DNA of 64,000 nt, from contig NZ_JAAXMS010000005.1 of the NCBI RefSeq assembly GCF_012290005.1, forward strand, positions 186,001 through 250,000, given 5' to 3'. The notes beneath the pieces were generated by a model. That model was not told the DNA's origin and made no database searches. It worked only from the letters and a program-made list of their open reading frames with translations. Positions 27,629 to 35,674 of the stretch are shown here, piece after piece. Origin of the DNA: Crateriforma spongiae (GTDB lineage Bacteria; Planctomycetota; Planctomycetia; Pirellulales; Pirellulaceae). The position numbers were made by a program, and so were the translations under genes. Position 1 is the stretch's first letter, and each line of letters opens with the position of its first letter.

Positions 27629-28378
27629 TTAGGCGACCAAACGCAAGCGTTGGTCCATTGATTCTTTCACGCCATCGACGAATTCTTCGAAGATGCGAAT
27701 GTCCAAGGCGGACGCGGCGGAGCACTCGGGGTGGAACTGGGTTCCGATGGCGAACCAGTCCATCATTTCGCTTTCGATGGCTTCGATCACGCCGTCGGGG
27801 CAACGTGCGGTGACTCGGAATCCTGGGGCGACTTCGTCGATTGCCATGTGGTGTCGGCTGCTGACGCGGATTTCACCGTCGCCATAAACGCGTCCCACCA
27901 GCGAATCGCTGACGACGTCCAAGGTGTGGCGGTGGTTGGCGTCTTGGGCGTCAAAGTGCGGGACGGCATTGGGCAGGTCTTCCTTGATGTCCAAGAAAAG
28001 GTTGCCGCCCTGTTGGATGTTCAGCAGTTGCATGCCGGTACCAATTCCCAACACGGGCATACGGCGTTCGGCGACTTCGTTCATCAACATGCGGTCGCTG
28101 GCTTCGCGAGCCGGGTCCAGCGGCCGGACGCTGGGATGCAGCATGAAACCGTCGTTGCGGGGGTCCAAGTCGCCGCCACCGATGAACACAAAGCCATGGA
28201 CGCCTTGCAGCAAAGCGTGCACACTATCCAGATCGTCCAGGGGCGGCACCACCACCGGTACGCCGCCGGCTTTCAAGATTGATTGGAAGTAGCCCGATGC
28301 CAGATAGGCGTAGGCCGGTACGCTGCGAGCGGCAGCACGGAAATCCGCATTGATTCCAATCAACGGTTTGCACGACAT
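27629..28378 (-). CDS. C26-type glutamine amidotransferase homologue lacking the catalytic Cys
   Basis: A 249-residue protein with the class I glutamine amidotransferase fold of the gamma-glutamyl-GABA hydrolase (PuuD) group: GINADFR start, FIGGGDLDPRND, and the His/Glu motif TQFHPECS (H216, E218). The nucleophile elbow, normally GICRGMQ, reads GIGTGMQ, so Gly (G113) replaces the catalytic Cys. The codon is GGT, two changes away from TGC and one from TGT. The rest of the domain is intact in length and motif order, so this is not a decaying pseudogene. A binding or regulatory role, or a different chemistry, is inferred. Nothing adjacent suggests polyamine degradation. Confidence 0.87.
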   Translation of the reverse strand: MSCKPLIGINADFRAAARSVPAYAYLASGYFQSILKAGGVPVVVPPLDDLDSVHALLQGVHGFVFIGGGDLDPRNDGFMLHPSVRPLDPAREASDRMLMNEVAERRMPVLGIGTGMQLLNIQQGGNLFLDIKEDLPNAVPHFDAQDANHRHTLDVVSDSLVGRVYGDGEIRVSSRHHMAIDEVAPGFRVTARCPDGVIEAIESEMMDWFAIGTQFHPECSAASALDIRIFEEFVDGVKESMDQRLRLVA

Positions 28379-28691
28379 CCGAAGGGTCCTCTTTCAGATT
28401 CAGTGATTTTGGGAGGCCGTCGCAGGATCGTCCCGCGTTCCCTGGCCACGAGCGTGTTTTGCCTTGCCGGCGACTCGTGGGCGTGAAACTAGATAGCGAA
28501 GTCCAGTTTTTCGTGAAGAACCTACAGATTCCCGGATTTTGCCGGTGCTAGCACTAGCTGTGGTGATAGCAAAGCGGTTTTTTGATAGCAAAGTCGGTGG
28601 GGTCGCAGCCTCGGGTGGCCCCGTTGGGTCGGGCTTACCCATTAGGGTGATTCCCCTAATCGACTGACACACAAGGACTTAGGAACGATCG
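28379..28691. other. 313-bp divergent intergenic region with direct repeat
   Basis: It lies between the start of the C26-like gene (-) and the OleA-like gene (+). It holds two copies of GATAGCAAAG at 28565-28574 and 28584-28593 (19-bp period) and, nearer the plus-strand gene, a ribosome site (AGGA) before ATG 28692. Promoters are expected but none is clear enough to mark. Confidence 0.45.
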
Positions 28692-29804
28692 ATGCGATTC
28701 GACGACGTGTGCTTGGAAGCGATCGGTGCGACGATTCCCGATGAAATTTGGTCAAGCGAGGATATTGAACGACAATTATCCCCGCTTTATCAGCGTTTGC
28801 GGCTTCCCGAAGGTCGCTTGGAATTGATGAGCGGGATCGCCCGACGCCGCGTCTGGCCCGCCGGAACCGTGCCCAGCGGCCCCAGTATTCGGTCGGCCGA
28901 CGCCGCCCTGACCGCTGCGGACTGGGACCGTGGCCGTGTGGGATGCCTGATCCACGCCAGCGTTTGTCGCGACTTTTTGGAACCCGCCACCGCGTCCCGC
29001 GTGCATCACGAACTGGGGCTGCCGCCACAGTGCTGGGTCTATGACGTCTCCAATGCCTGCCTGGGGTTGATCAACGGGGCCGTCCAGATCGCGTCGCTGA
29101 TTCAATCCGGTGCGATCGAGTCGGGGATCGTGGTGGGGACCGAAAACAGCCGTCCGTTGTTGGAATCGACCATTGCAACGCTGAACGCCGATACGTCACT
29201 GAACCGCAATCGCATCAAGCCCGCGTTTGCTTCGCTGACGATCGGATCGGGCAGTTGTGCTTGGTTGCTGACGCATCGCAACCATTCGCGGTCCCAGACA
29301 CGATTGACGTCCGCCATCGCGCGGGCGCACACGGAATTCAATGATCTGTGTCGCAGCGATCACGATACGGCCGGCGCCGGTATGCAACCGCTGATGGAAA
29401 CCGATTCCCAGCGGTTGATGGTCGAAGGGATCGCGACGGGCGCCGCGGCGCTGAAAGACTTGTTGCAGGACAGCACTTGGTCGGCCGAACAGATCGACCG
29501 TACGGTGTGTCACCAAGTGGGATCCAAGCACCGGTTGTTGATGCTGGAGGCGATGGGATTGTCGCCCGACAACGATTCGGTCACGTTCCCCTTTTTGGGA
29601 AACACCGGTTCGGTGGCTTTGCCGTTGACGCTTGCTTCCGCGGTGGTCAACGGCGACATCCGTGACGGTCATCGCGTGGCCATGTGCGGGATCGGTTCGG
29701 GAATCAACAGTGTGATGATCGCTGCCGACTGGGGGGAAACGCCTGTTGCCGGTAACTTGGATGCGTCGTCCGCCGACCAGCGCCCGGTCGTTGCCGCCGA
29801 GTGA
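28692..29804 (+). CDS. OleA-like 3-oxoacyl-ACP synthase III family enzyme
   Basis: A 370-residue thiolase-fold enzyme. It resembles OleA more than FabH: the N-terminal region ERQLSPLYQRL, then LIHASVCRDFLEPATAS, the active-site Cys in DVSNACLGLING, HTEFNDLCR, His in VCHQVGSKH, and Asn in LGNTGSVALP. OleA joins two fatty acyl-CoA chains head to head, the first step to long-chain olefins; several planctomycetes carry ole genes. OleB, OleC and OleD are not next to it here, so it may act with genes elsewhere or make another ketone. ATG at 28692 is preceded by AGGA. Confidence 0.85.
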   Translation: MRFDDVCLEAIGATIPDEIWSSEDIERQLSPLYQRLRLPEGRLELMSGIARRRVWPAGTVPSGPSIRSADAALTAADWDRGRVGCLIHASVCRDFLEPATASRVHHELGLPPQCWVYDVSNACLGLINGAVQIASLIQSGAIESGIVVGTENSRPLLESTIATLNADTSLNRNRIKPAFASLTIGSGSCAWLLTHRNHSRSQTRLTSAIARAHTEFNDLCRSDHDTAGAGMQPLMETDSQRLMVEGIATGAAALKDLLQDSTWSAEQIDRTVCHQVGSKHRLLMLEAMGLSPDNDSVTFPFLGNTGSVALPLTLASAVVNGDIRDGHRVAMCGIGSGINSVMIAADWGETPVAGNLDASSADQRPVVAAE

Positions 29805-29912
29805 CGCAATCAGCCCGACCACGAGTGTATCGAGTTCCCCTTCATTCATCCATGAAACGTGCCGGCGTCGTTCCCTTTTCGTCGCCCATTTGTTTCACCC
29901 GCTAAGACCAAC

Positions 29913-30647
29913 ATGTCCCAATCCAAGCCGATCGAAGTCCCCCATACGCTGTTGCGTACGCTGCACCGCATCCAGGAACAGCGTACCGATTTGAACGGCG
30001 CGATCGGGCGTGTCCCGCGGCAAATCAAAGCCGCCGAAGCGTTGGTGACCACGGCAAAAGCCGCCGTCGATGCCGCGAAGGAAGAACTGAAAAAGGCTCG
30101 CTTGAACGCCGATGAAAAACAGCTGCAATTGCAAAGCCGCGAAGCGCACGTGGAACAATTGCAGGCCAAGTTGAACACCGCCGGCAGCAACAAAGAATTC
30201 AATCTGCTGAAGGATCAGATCGCCGCGGACGTCCAAGCCAACAGTGTCCAAAGTGATGAGATCTTGGAAACGTTGGAACAGATCGATGTGCTGGGCGAAA
30301 AGTTGTCGGCCGCCGAAGCCGAGTTGGAACAGCAAGAAAAGCAATGCAGTCAACGCGTCGCGGAGATTCATGAAAAACAGGAACGCCTAAACGAAAACCT
30401 GGCCAAGGTCAACGAACAATTGGCGACCGCCGAAGCCGAGTTGCCCGCCAGTGTGAAATCCGACTACCTGCGTTTGACGGCCAGCCGAGGCGACGAAGCT
30501 TTGGCACCTTTGGCAACGGATTCATGTGGCGGTTGCTACCAAACGTTGACCACACAAACGATCAACCGGCTACAGCTTTCGCAATTGACGCATTGTCCCA
30601 ACTGCAATGCGATCCTTTACATGCCCGAAGACCTGCGGGTCCGCTAG
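29913..30647 (+). CDS. Coiled-coil protein with C-terminal zinc ribbon
   Basis: A 244-residue protein from ATG 29913. Residues about 10-180 are one long Glu/Ala/Lys/Gln-rich coiled coil, with heptads throughout (KAAVDAAKEELKKARLNADE). The last 50 residues carry a C4 zinc ribbon (CGGCYQTL and HCPNCNAIL). This is the architecture of the CT398/DUF164 family, of uncertain function; chlamydial CT398 contacts sigma-54 and secretion proteins. coaE starts 2 bases after its stop, so the two are almost certainly co-transcribed. Confidence 0.88.
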   Translation: MSQSKPIEVPHTLLRTLHRIQEQRTDLNGAIGRVPRQIKAAEALVTTAKAAVDAAKEELKKARLNADEKQLQLQSREAHVEQLQAKLNTAGSNKEFNLLKDQIAADVQANSVQSDEILETLEQIDVLGEKLSAAEAELEQQEKQCSQRVAEIHEKQERLNENLAKVNEQLATAEAELPASVKSDYLRLTASRGDEALAPLATDSCGGCYQTLTTQTINRLQLSQLTHCPNCNAILYMPEDLRVR

Positions 30648-30649
30648 CG

Positions 30650-31333
30650 ATGATCATCTTGGGGTTGGTCGGCAATCCGGCCAGTGGCAAATCGGCTGTG
30701 GGCGAAGCCGTCCAGCAATGTGGCGCGCCGTGGATCAATGCCGACTTGGTTGCCAAGGAAGTCTTGGACGCGCCGCCGCAACGTGCCGCATTGCGACAAG
30801 CGTTCGGTGACGACGTCATCGCATCGACCGGTCCGATCGATCGTGCCAAGCTTGCCGGGCAAGTTTTCGGTGACGACCCGGCCAGCGTCGACAGGCTGCG
30901 TCGACTGGAATCGATCGTTCATCCGGCCACGCGTCAGCGGATCCGCCAGCAGTTGGTCGACCTTGCCGTTGACCAGACAACGATGTGTGTGTTGGAAGTC
31001 CCGCTGATGTTCGAATCCGACTGGGACGTCGTGTGCGATGCCATCTGGTGTGTCGACGCGCCCTGGTCACGCCGGTGCCAGTGGGCAGAAAAACGTGGAT
31101 GGACCCCCGATGAATTGCGGCATCGCCAGGACAAACAGTTGTCGATCCAGCAGAAGGCTCGCCGCAGCAACTGGCTGATCCACAACGACGGCACGCTGGA
31201 CGATCTGCGAAATCGAGTGGCCCGCCGTCTGGTCCAGTGGTCCGGTCGTCCGTCCAGTGATGTGACTTGGCCGATCGAAGTCAGCCGTTGGTTCGATCCG
31301 GCGTCCGCACGGTGCCATTTCGTCCGGCCGTAA
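30650..31333 (+). CDS. coaE: Dephospho-CoA kinase
   Basis: A 227-residue protein with P-loop GNPASGKSAVG at the start, INADLVAKEVLD (substrate site, as DADxxxH elsewhere), HPATRQRIRQQL and LEVPLMFES, all typical of CoaE. It phosphorylates the 3'-hydroxyl of dephospho-CoA, the last step of coenzyme A synthesis, in the cytoplasm. The N-terminal GNPASGKS differs slightly from the usual GGxGSGKS but keeps Lys and Ser. About 25 C-terminal residues (PSSDVTWPIEVSRWFD) extend past the standard domain. It follows the zinc-ribbon gene directly. Confidence 0.93.
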   Translation: MIILGLVGNPASGKSAVGEAVQQCGAPWINADLVAKEVLDAPPQRAALRQAFGDDVIASTGPIDRAKLAGQVFGDDPASVDRLRRLESIVHPATRQRIRQQLVDLAVDQTTMCVLEVPLMFESDWDVVCDAIWCVDAPWSRRCQWAEKRGWTPDELRHRQDKQLSIQQKARRSNWLIHNDGTLDDLRNRVARRLVQWSGRPSSDVTWPIEVSRWFDPASARCHFVRP

Positions 31334-31634
31334 AGGCGGATCGGGCATACGGTGGGGCATTTCGCTGGATCGGCTGGGGAACTTCATGGCAACGCTGTGG
31401 GGAGCCGCCGACGGAATGGATTCCCTTACCGTCGCGAGTGTGGCAAGCAAACGTTTGCAATGACGAATAATTGCAAACTGCCGGTCCGTCCGCCTCGGAC
31501 TTGCGTTAACCTAAATGGTCTTACCCCCACACCGCGTCGTCATCGATCGACGCCGGCCTTTTCGCTTTGCCGAACCTACTTTTCTACTTTCCCTGCCCTC
31601 CTTTTTGCTTTGGCGTGGCCTAGCGCCATTCATC
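31334..31634. other. 301-bp leader region before rho
   Basis: No gene is seen. It contains an inverted repeat at 31453-31478 (listed separately) and a pyrimidine-rich stretch (31550-31620) close to the rho start. It probably includes the rho promoter or leader. Confidence 0.45.
31453..31478. promoter_or_regulatory. Perfect 9-bp inverted repeat in the rho leader
   Basis: Arms GTTTGCAAT and ATTGCAAAC flank 8 bases. The left arm also overlaps a 12-bp palindrome GCAAACGTTTGC at 31447-31458, so two alternative hairpins compete for the same bases. This lies about 160 bp before the rho start codon. Confidence 0.45.
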
Positions 31635-33155
31635 ATGTCATCGAATCGGAATTCCCCGCTGGGTGGCCGTCATGGATCTGGCAATCACCACCATGGCGGA
31701 TCAGATCGTGCGCGCGACGGCCGCAATCATCGACGCGACCGCGCCCGACACCCGGACAAACAAATCGATCGTCGCATCCGCGAACTGGATGCGGAAAAAG
31801 ATCCGTTGTCGTTGCCGGAAGAAATCGTCAGCGAAGCCACCAAGACGGGCAAACGTGTCGGCATCCCCGATGCCAATGAACCGCACCCCCGCACCAACAT
31901 CGCCGAACTGCAGCGACTGGACATGGATGTGCTGGTCGGCATGGCGTCGGACGACGGTTTGAAAGACATCGACGGCTTGTCCAAGCAGGATTTGATCTTT
32001 CGCATCCTGAAGGAACGAATGAAGGCCGGCGGGCTGATGTTCGGCGAAGGCACATTGGAAATCTTGCCCGACGGATTCGGCTTTTTGCGCAGCGCCGAAT
32101 ACCACTACGTTTCTTGTCCCGACGACATCTACGTTTCGCCAAGCCAGATCCGTCGCTTCGGATTGCAGACCGGCAGCCACGTTGCCGGCCAAATTCGTCC
32201 GCCGAAGGAGAACGAGCGATACTTTGCGTTGCTTCGCATCGAAGCGATCAATCGTCACGATCCGATGCGTCGCAACCAGCACACGTCGTTCGATGATTTG
32301 ACGCCGTTGCATCCGAATTCTCGGATCATCATGGAAACCGCCGCGGAAGACCTCAGTACTCGCGTGGTCGACATGCTGACGCCGATCGGCTTTGGGCAAC
32401 GAGGGCTGATCGTCAGTCCCCCGCGGGCCGGTAAGACCGTGTTGATGCAACAAATGGCTCGATCGGTGCTGGCCAATTATCCGTCGGCTTATGTGTTCGT
32501 CTTGTTGATCGACGAACGCCCGGAAGAAGTCACCGACATGGAACGTGAGGTCCGTGGCAGCCAGTGTGAAGTCATCAGCAGCACGTTCGATGAACCACCA
32601 CAACGTCACATCCAAGTGGCGCAAATGGTGATTGAAAAAGCCAAACGGATGGTGGAAACCGGTGTCGACGTGGTGATCTTTTTGGATTCCATCACACGAC
32701 TGGCGCGGGCACACAACAGCGAAGGCGAAACGACCGGCAAGCTGTTGACCGGTGGATTGGATGCCGGTGCGCTGCAAAAGCCAAAAGCGTTTTTCGGTTC
32801 GGCGCGTAAGGTCGAAGAAGGTGGCTCGCTGACCATTCTGGCGACCGCCCTGGTGGATACCGGCAGTCGTTTGGACGATGTGATCTTTGAAGAATTCAAA
32901 GGCACCGGGAACCTGGAAATCGTTTTGGATCGCGCGCTGGTCGACCGTCGCGTTTGGCCGGCCATCGACATCGCCCGCAGCGGGACGCGACGCGAAGAAA
33001 TGTTGTTGGACGAAAACGAATACCGACGGATATCCGCCCTGCGATCGCACTTGGCCGATCTATCGCCCGCCGATGCGATGAAACAGTTGATCAGCCAATT
33101 GCGGAAAACCCAAAACAACGCCGAATTTTTGATGGGACTGAAGAATGTCGACTGA
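31635..33155 (+). CDS. rho: Transcription termination factor Rho
   Basis: A 506-residue protein from ATG 31635. A disordered basic, His/Gly-rich N-terminus of about 60 residues ([20 protein letters not shown]) precedes the Rho N-domain, then the cold-shock-like RNA-binding domain ([16 protein letters not shown]) and the RecA-like ATPase with Walker [12 protein letters not shown] (K267), Walker [15 protein letters not shown], and the Q/R loops ([27 protein letters not shown]). Rho is a hexameric RNA helicase that ends transcription. The gene overlaps ribH by 11 bp and is followed by nusB, another transcription factor. Confidence 0.97.
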   Translation: MSSNRNSPLGGRHGSGNHHHGGSDRARDGRNHRRDRARHPDKQIDRRIRELDAEKDPLSLPEEIVSEATKTGKRVGIPDANEPHPRTNIAELQRLDMDVLVGMASDDGLKDIDGLSKQDLIFRILKERMKAGGLMFGEGTLEILPDGFGFLRSAEYHYVSCPDDIYVSPSQIRRFGLQTGSHVAGQIRPPKENERYFALLRIEAINRHDPMRRNQHTSFDDLTPLHPNSRIIMETAAEDLSTRVVDMLTPIGFGQRGLIVSPPRAGKTVLMQQMARSVLANYPSAYVFVLLIDERPEEVTDMEREVRGSQCEVISSTFDEPPQRHIQVAQMVIEKAKRMVETGVDVVIFLDSITRLARAHNSEGETTGKLLTGGLDAGALQKPKAFFGSARKVEEGGSLTILATALVDTGSRLDDVIFEEFKGTGNLEIVLDRALVDRRVWPAIDIARSGTRREEMLLDENEYRRISALRSHLADLSPADAMKQLISQLRKTQNNAEFLMGLKNVD

Positions 33156-33636
33156 GATGACGGAGATTCACGGCGGTGACGGCAACTTGCCCGACGGGAC
33201 GATCGTGATCGTCGCCAGCCGCTACAACGCATCGATCTGTGATGCCTTGGTGACCGGTGCCGTCGAAACGCTGCAGGCGGCCGGTTTGGACAAGAACACG
33301 ATTCGTGTCGTGCGGGTTCCGGGCGCTTGGGAATTGCCGCTGGCGTCCGCCAACGCGGCCGATGATGAATCGGTATTGGGCGTCGTCGCCCTGGGGGCGG
33401 TGATCGAAGGCGAAACCACCCACGACCAACACATCAACCGCGCGGTCAGCGACGCGCTGATGGATCTGGGGCTTCGGACTGGAAAGCCGATCGGATTCGG
33501 TTTGCTGACGTGCCGTTCGCTGGAACAAGCGATCAATCGCAGCGGCGGAACCGTCGGCAACAAGGGCGAAGAAGCCGCCGGCGCGGTGATCGAAATGTTG
33601 CGTTTGGCTGAAAAAGTAAAAACCGCCGCCGTTTAG
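33145..33636 (+). CDS. ribH: 6,7-dimethyl-8-ribityllumazine synthase
   Basis: A 163-residue protein with lumazine synthase motifs: [42 protein letters not shown] (catalytic His) and [16 protein letters not shown]. It makes lumazine from the pyrimidinedione and 3,4-dihydroxybutanone phosphate in riboflavin synthesis and forms a hollow capsid-like shell or pentamers. ATG at 33145 overlaps the rho end by 11 bp; a second ATG at 33157 directly after the rho stop is also possible. No FMN riboswitch is visible, as expected for an internal operon gene. Confidence 0.95.
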   Translation: MSTEMTEIHGGDGNLPDGTIVIVASRYNASICDALVTGAVETLQAAGLDKNTIRVVRVPGAWELPLASANAADDESVLGVVALGAVIEGETTHDQHINRAVSDALMDLGLRTGKPIGFGLLTCRSLEQAINRSGGTVGNKGEEAAGAVIEMLRLAEKVKTAAV

Positions 33637-33798
33637 TCGCTCGCCGCTTGGACAAGTGGCTGCAAACCGATACGGTGTGCGGCCCGCCGTTACCGAATGA
33701 ATCGGCCAAGCCTTTGGCAAGCAAACAGGTCGCCACACCGATCGGTGAACGTGCCCCACTTCCTTCGACGTCTTACCCGCTGAACCAATCCACCTTTC

Positions 33799-34317
33799 AT
33801 GTCCACCCGCCGTCGATGTCGTGAAATCGTTCTGCAGTTGTTGTACGAACACGACCTGGGCGGCACGCGAACGCCCGAGGCCGCTCGTGCGTTCATCAAG
33901 TCACGGTTGCAGGGCCGAAAGGCGTTGACCGACTTTGCCGATCGGTTGTTGTCTGGAACGCTGAAGCACCGCGACCAGATTGATCGCCAATTGTCGCGGT
34001 TGTCGACCCATTGGACATTGCCGCGGATGCCGGCAACCGACCGCAACGTGTTGCGTTTGGGGGCGTACGAAATCCTGTTCGGCGGGACACCGGGTCAGGT
34101 CGCCGTCAGCGAGGCGATCTTGTTGGCCAAACGTTACGGGGACCGCAACAGTCCACGGTTCGTCAACGGCGTCTTGGACCGGCTGTACAAAGAACACATC
34201 GGCCAAGTCAAACCGGCCGTTGCACCGGAGACCGGCGGGGCCCAGGCGGTTGATGGTCACGCCGACCAGGGACCGTCGGCTAATCCTGGTCTCTCAGATT
34301 CCGCCAAGCTTCCATGA
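33799..34317 (+). CDS. nusB: Transcription antitermination factor NusB
   Basis: A 172-residue protein with the all-helical NusB pattern: [17 protein letters not shown] at the N-terminus, [18 protein letters not shown] and [20 protein letters not shown] followed by NGVLDRL. NusB pairs with NusE (S10) on boxA RNA during rRNA transcription. A tail of about 30 residues after the domain is low in conservation-type motifs. ribH-nusB linkage is common in bacteria. Its last 38 bases overlap the end of the convergent HD-GYP gene. Confidence 0.95.
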   Translation: MSTRRRCREIVLQLLYEHDLGGTRTPEAARAFIKSRLQGRKALTDFADRLLSGTLKHRDQIDRQLSRLSTHWTLPRMPATDRNVLRLGAYEILFGGTPGQVAVSEAILLAKRYGDRNSPRFVNGVLDRLYKEHIGQVKPAVAPETGGAQAVDGHADQGPSANPGLSDSAKLP

Positions 34318-35497
34318 TCAGCTTGCCGCTGGCAAGAAACGCATCCAAGACGGCGGGATCAAAGTGTTCACCGCGTCCTTCTTCCAAGATCTTGATGCTT
34401 TCCACCGGCGTCAGGGCGTCTTTATAGCTGCGTTTGCTGGTCAACGCGTCGAACACGTCGGCCACCGCCACGATGCGGCCTTCGATCGGGATGTCTTCGC
34501 CGCGCAATCCGTAGGGGTACCCACGTCCGTTCCATTTTTCATGGTGCGTCGCAGCGATCACTGACGCCAAGTCCAGAACCGGTGATGTGGTTCCGCCGGA
34601 CATCGCGTGCTGGATGGTGGCGGCTTCGCTGGACCCATCGTGCTCGATCGGTTTGATGATCTGAACACCGATTTGGCAGTGCGTCTTGATCACGTCGTAT
34701 TCTTCGTCGGTCAGCTTGCCGGGCTTGTTCAGGATGGTGTCGGAGATCCCGATCTTGCCCAAGTCGTGAAGCTGAGCGGCCAGTTCCAAATCACGAAGCT
34801 GGTCTTCGGTAAAGCCCAAGGCCTTTGCAATGATCGCACTGTAACGCCCCACCCGCATCACGTGACGGCCGGTCATGTCGTCGCGGTATTCGGCGGCACG
34901 GGCCAGACACTGGATCGCTTCCAATCGTGATCGTTCCAAATCCGCCGTGCGTTCGCGGACTTGGTGTTCCAAGCTGTTGGAATAGTCTTGCAGGAAGTCC
35001 GAATAGACTTTGGCCGCTAAGACGTTTTCGATTCGCAGGATCAATTCACTGGGGTCGACCGGCTTGGCCAAGAAGTCCGTCGCGCCCAATCGCAGTGCCA
35101 TCAGTTTCGTGTCGCCGGCCGTTTCCGCCGTCAACACGACCGTGGGAATGCGTTTCAGCTTGGGATCCATTCGCATCGACCGCAGGATCTGCAGGCCGTT
35201 GACGTGGGGCATGTTGATGTCCAACAACACCAGGTCGGGCGAATGAGTGTGCGCCTGGTTGATCACGTCACGCGAATCGGTCGTGGTGACGAAATTGGTG
35301 AACCCTTCGTCTTCCAGATACGTCTGCACCACGTCGACGTTGATCTCTTCGTCATCGACGATCATCACGCAGGCGTCTCGCGGCGCGTGTTCGATCAACA
35401 GATCGTCGACGTGCGGCATTTCGATCGAACCGTTCGAAACGGCAGCCGGCATCATTGCGGCAGCCAAGTTCGATTCGGTAATGGTCGACGTGCTCAT
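34280..35497 (-). CDS. HD-GYP response regulator (probable c-di-GMP phosphodiesterase)
   Basis: A 405-residue protein: N-terminal leader of about 35 residues, receiver ([27 protein letters not shown] with phospho-Asp, FLAKPVD), a short coiled coil ([19 protein letters not shown]), then an HD-GYP domain with [29 protein letters not shown] and [13 protein letters not shown]. The family hydrolyses cyclic di-GMP to lower its level when the receiver is phosphorylated. The hybrid membrane kinase 177 bp upstream on the same strand is a likely partner, though an HPt exit fits a phosphorelay to it. It overlaps nusB tail-to-tail. Confidence 0.93.
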   Translation of the reverse strand: MSTSTITESNLAAAMMPAAVSNGSIEMPHVDDLLIEHAPRDACVMIVDDEEINVDVVQTYLEDEGFTNFVTTTDSRDVINQAHTHSPDLVLLDINMPHVNGLQILRSMRMDPKLKRIPTVVLTAETAGDTKLMALRLGATDFLAKPVDPSELILRIENVLAAKVYSDFLQDYSNSLEHQVRERTADLERSRLEAIQCLARAAEYRDDMTGRHVMRVGRYSAIIAKALGFTEDQLRDLELAAQLHDLGKIGISDTILNKPGKLTDEEYDVIKTHCQIGVQIIKPIEHDGSSEAATIQHAMSGGTTSPVLDLASVIAATHHEKWNGRGYPYGLRGEDIPIEGRIVAVADVFDALTSKRSYKDALTPVESIKILEEGRGEHFDPAVLDAFLASGKLIMEAWRNLRDQD

Positions 35498-35674
35498 TCG
35501 TTCTTTTACTATCAGTGTTCGTTTGACTGCCCTGGGTGCTCGTCTTGAGCATTGCTGTGGGTAGCCCGGCTCCCCGATTAAACCCTAGGTCAGAACAAGG
35601 TGTGTCCGATTTTGGACGGCGTTGTTTTCGGTTTCGTGCAAAAGGTGTGTCGGTTTGTGCGGTGTTTAAGGTCT

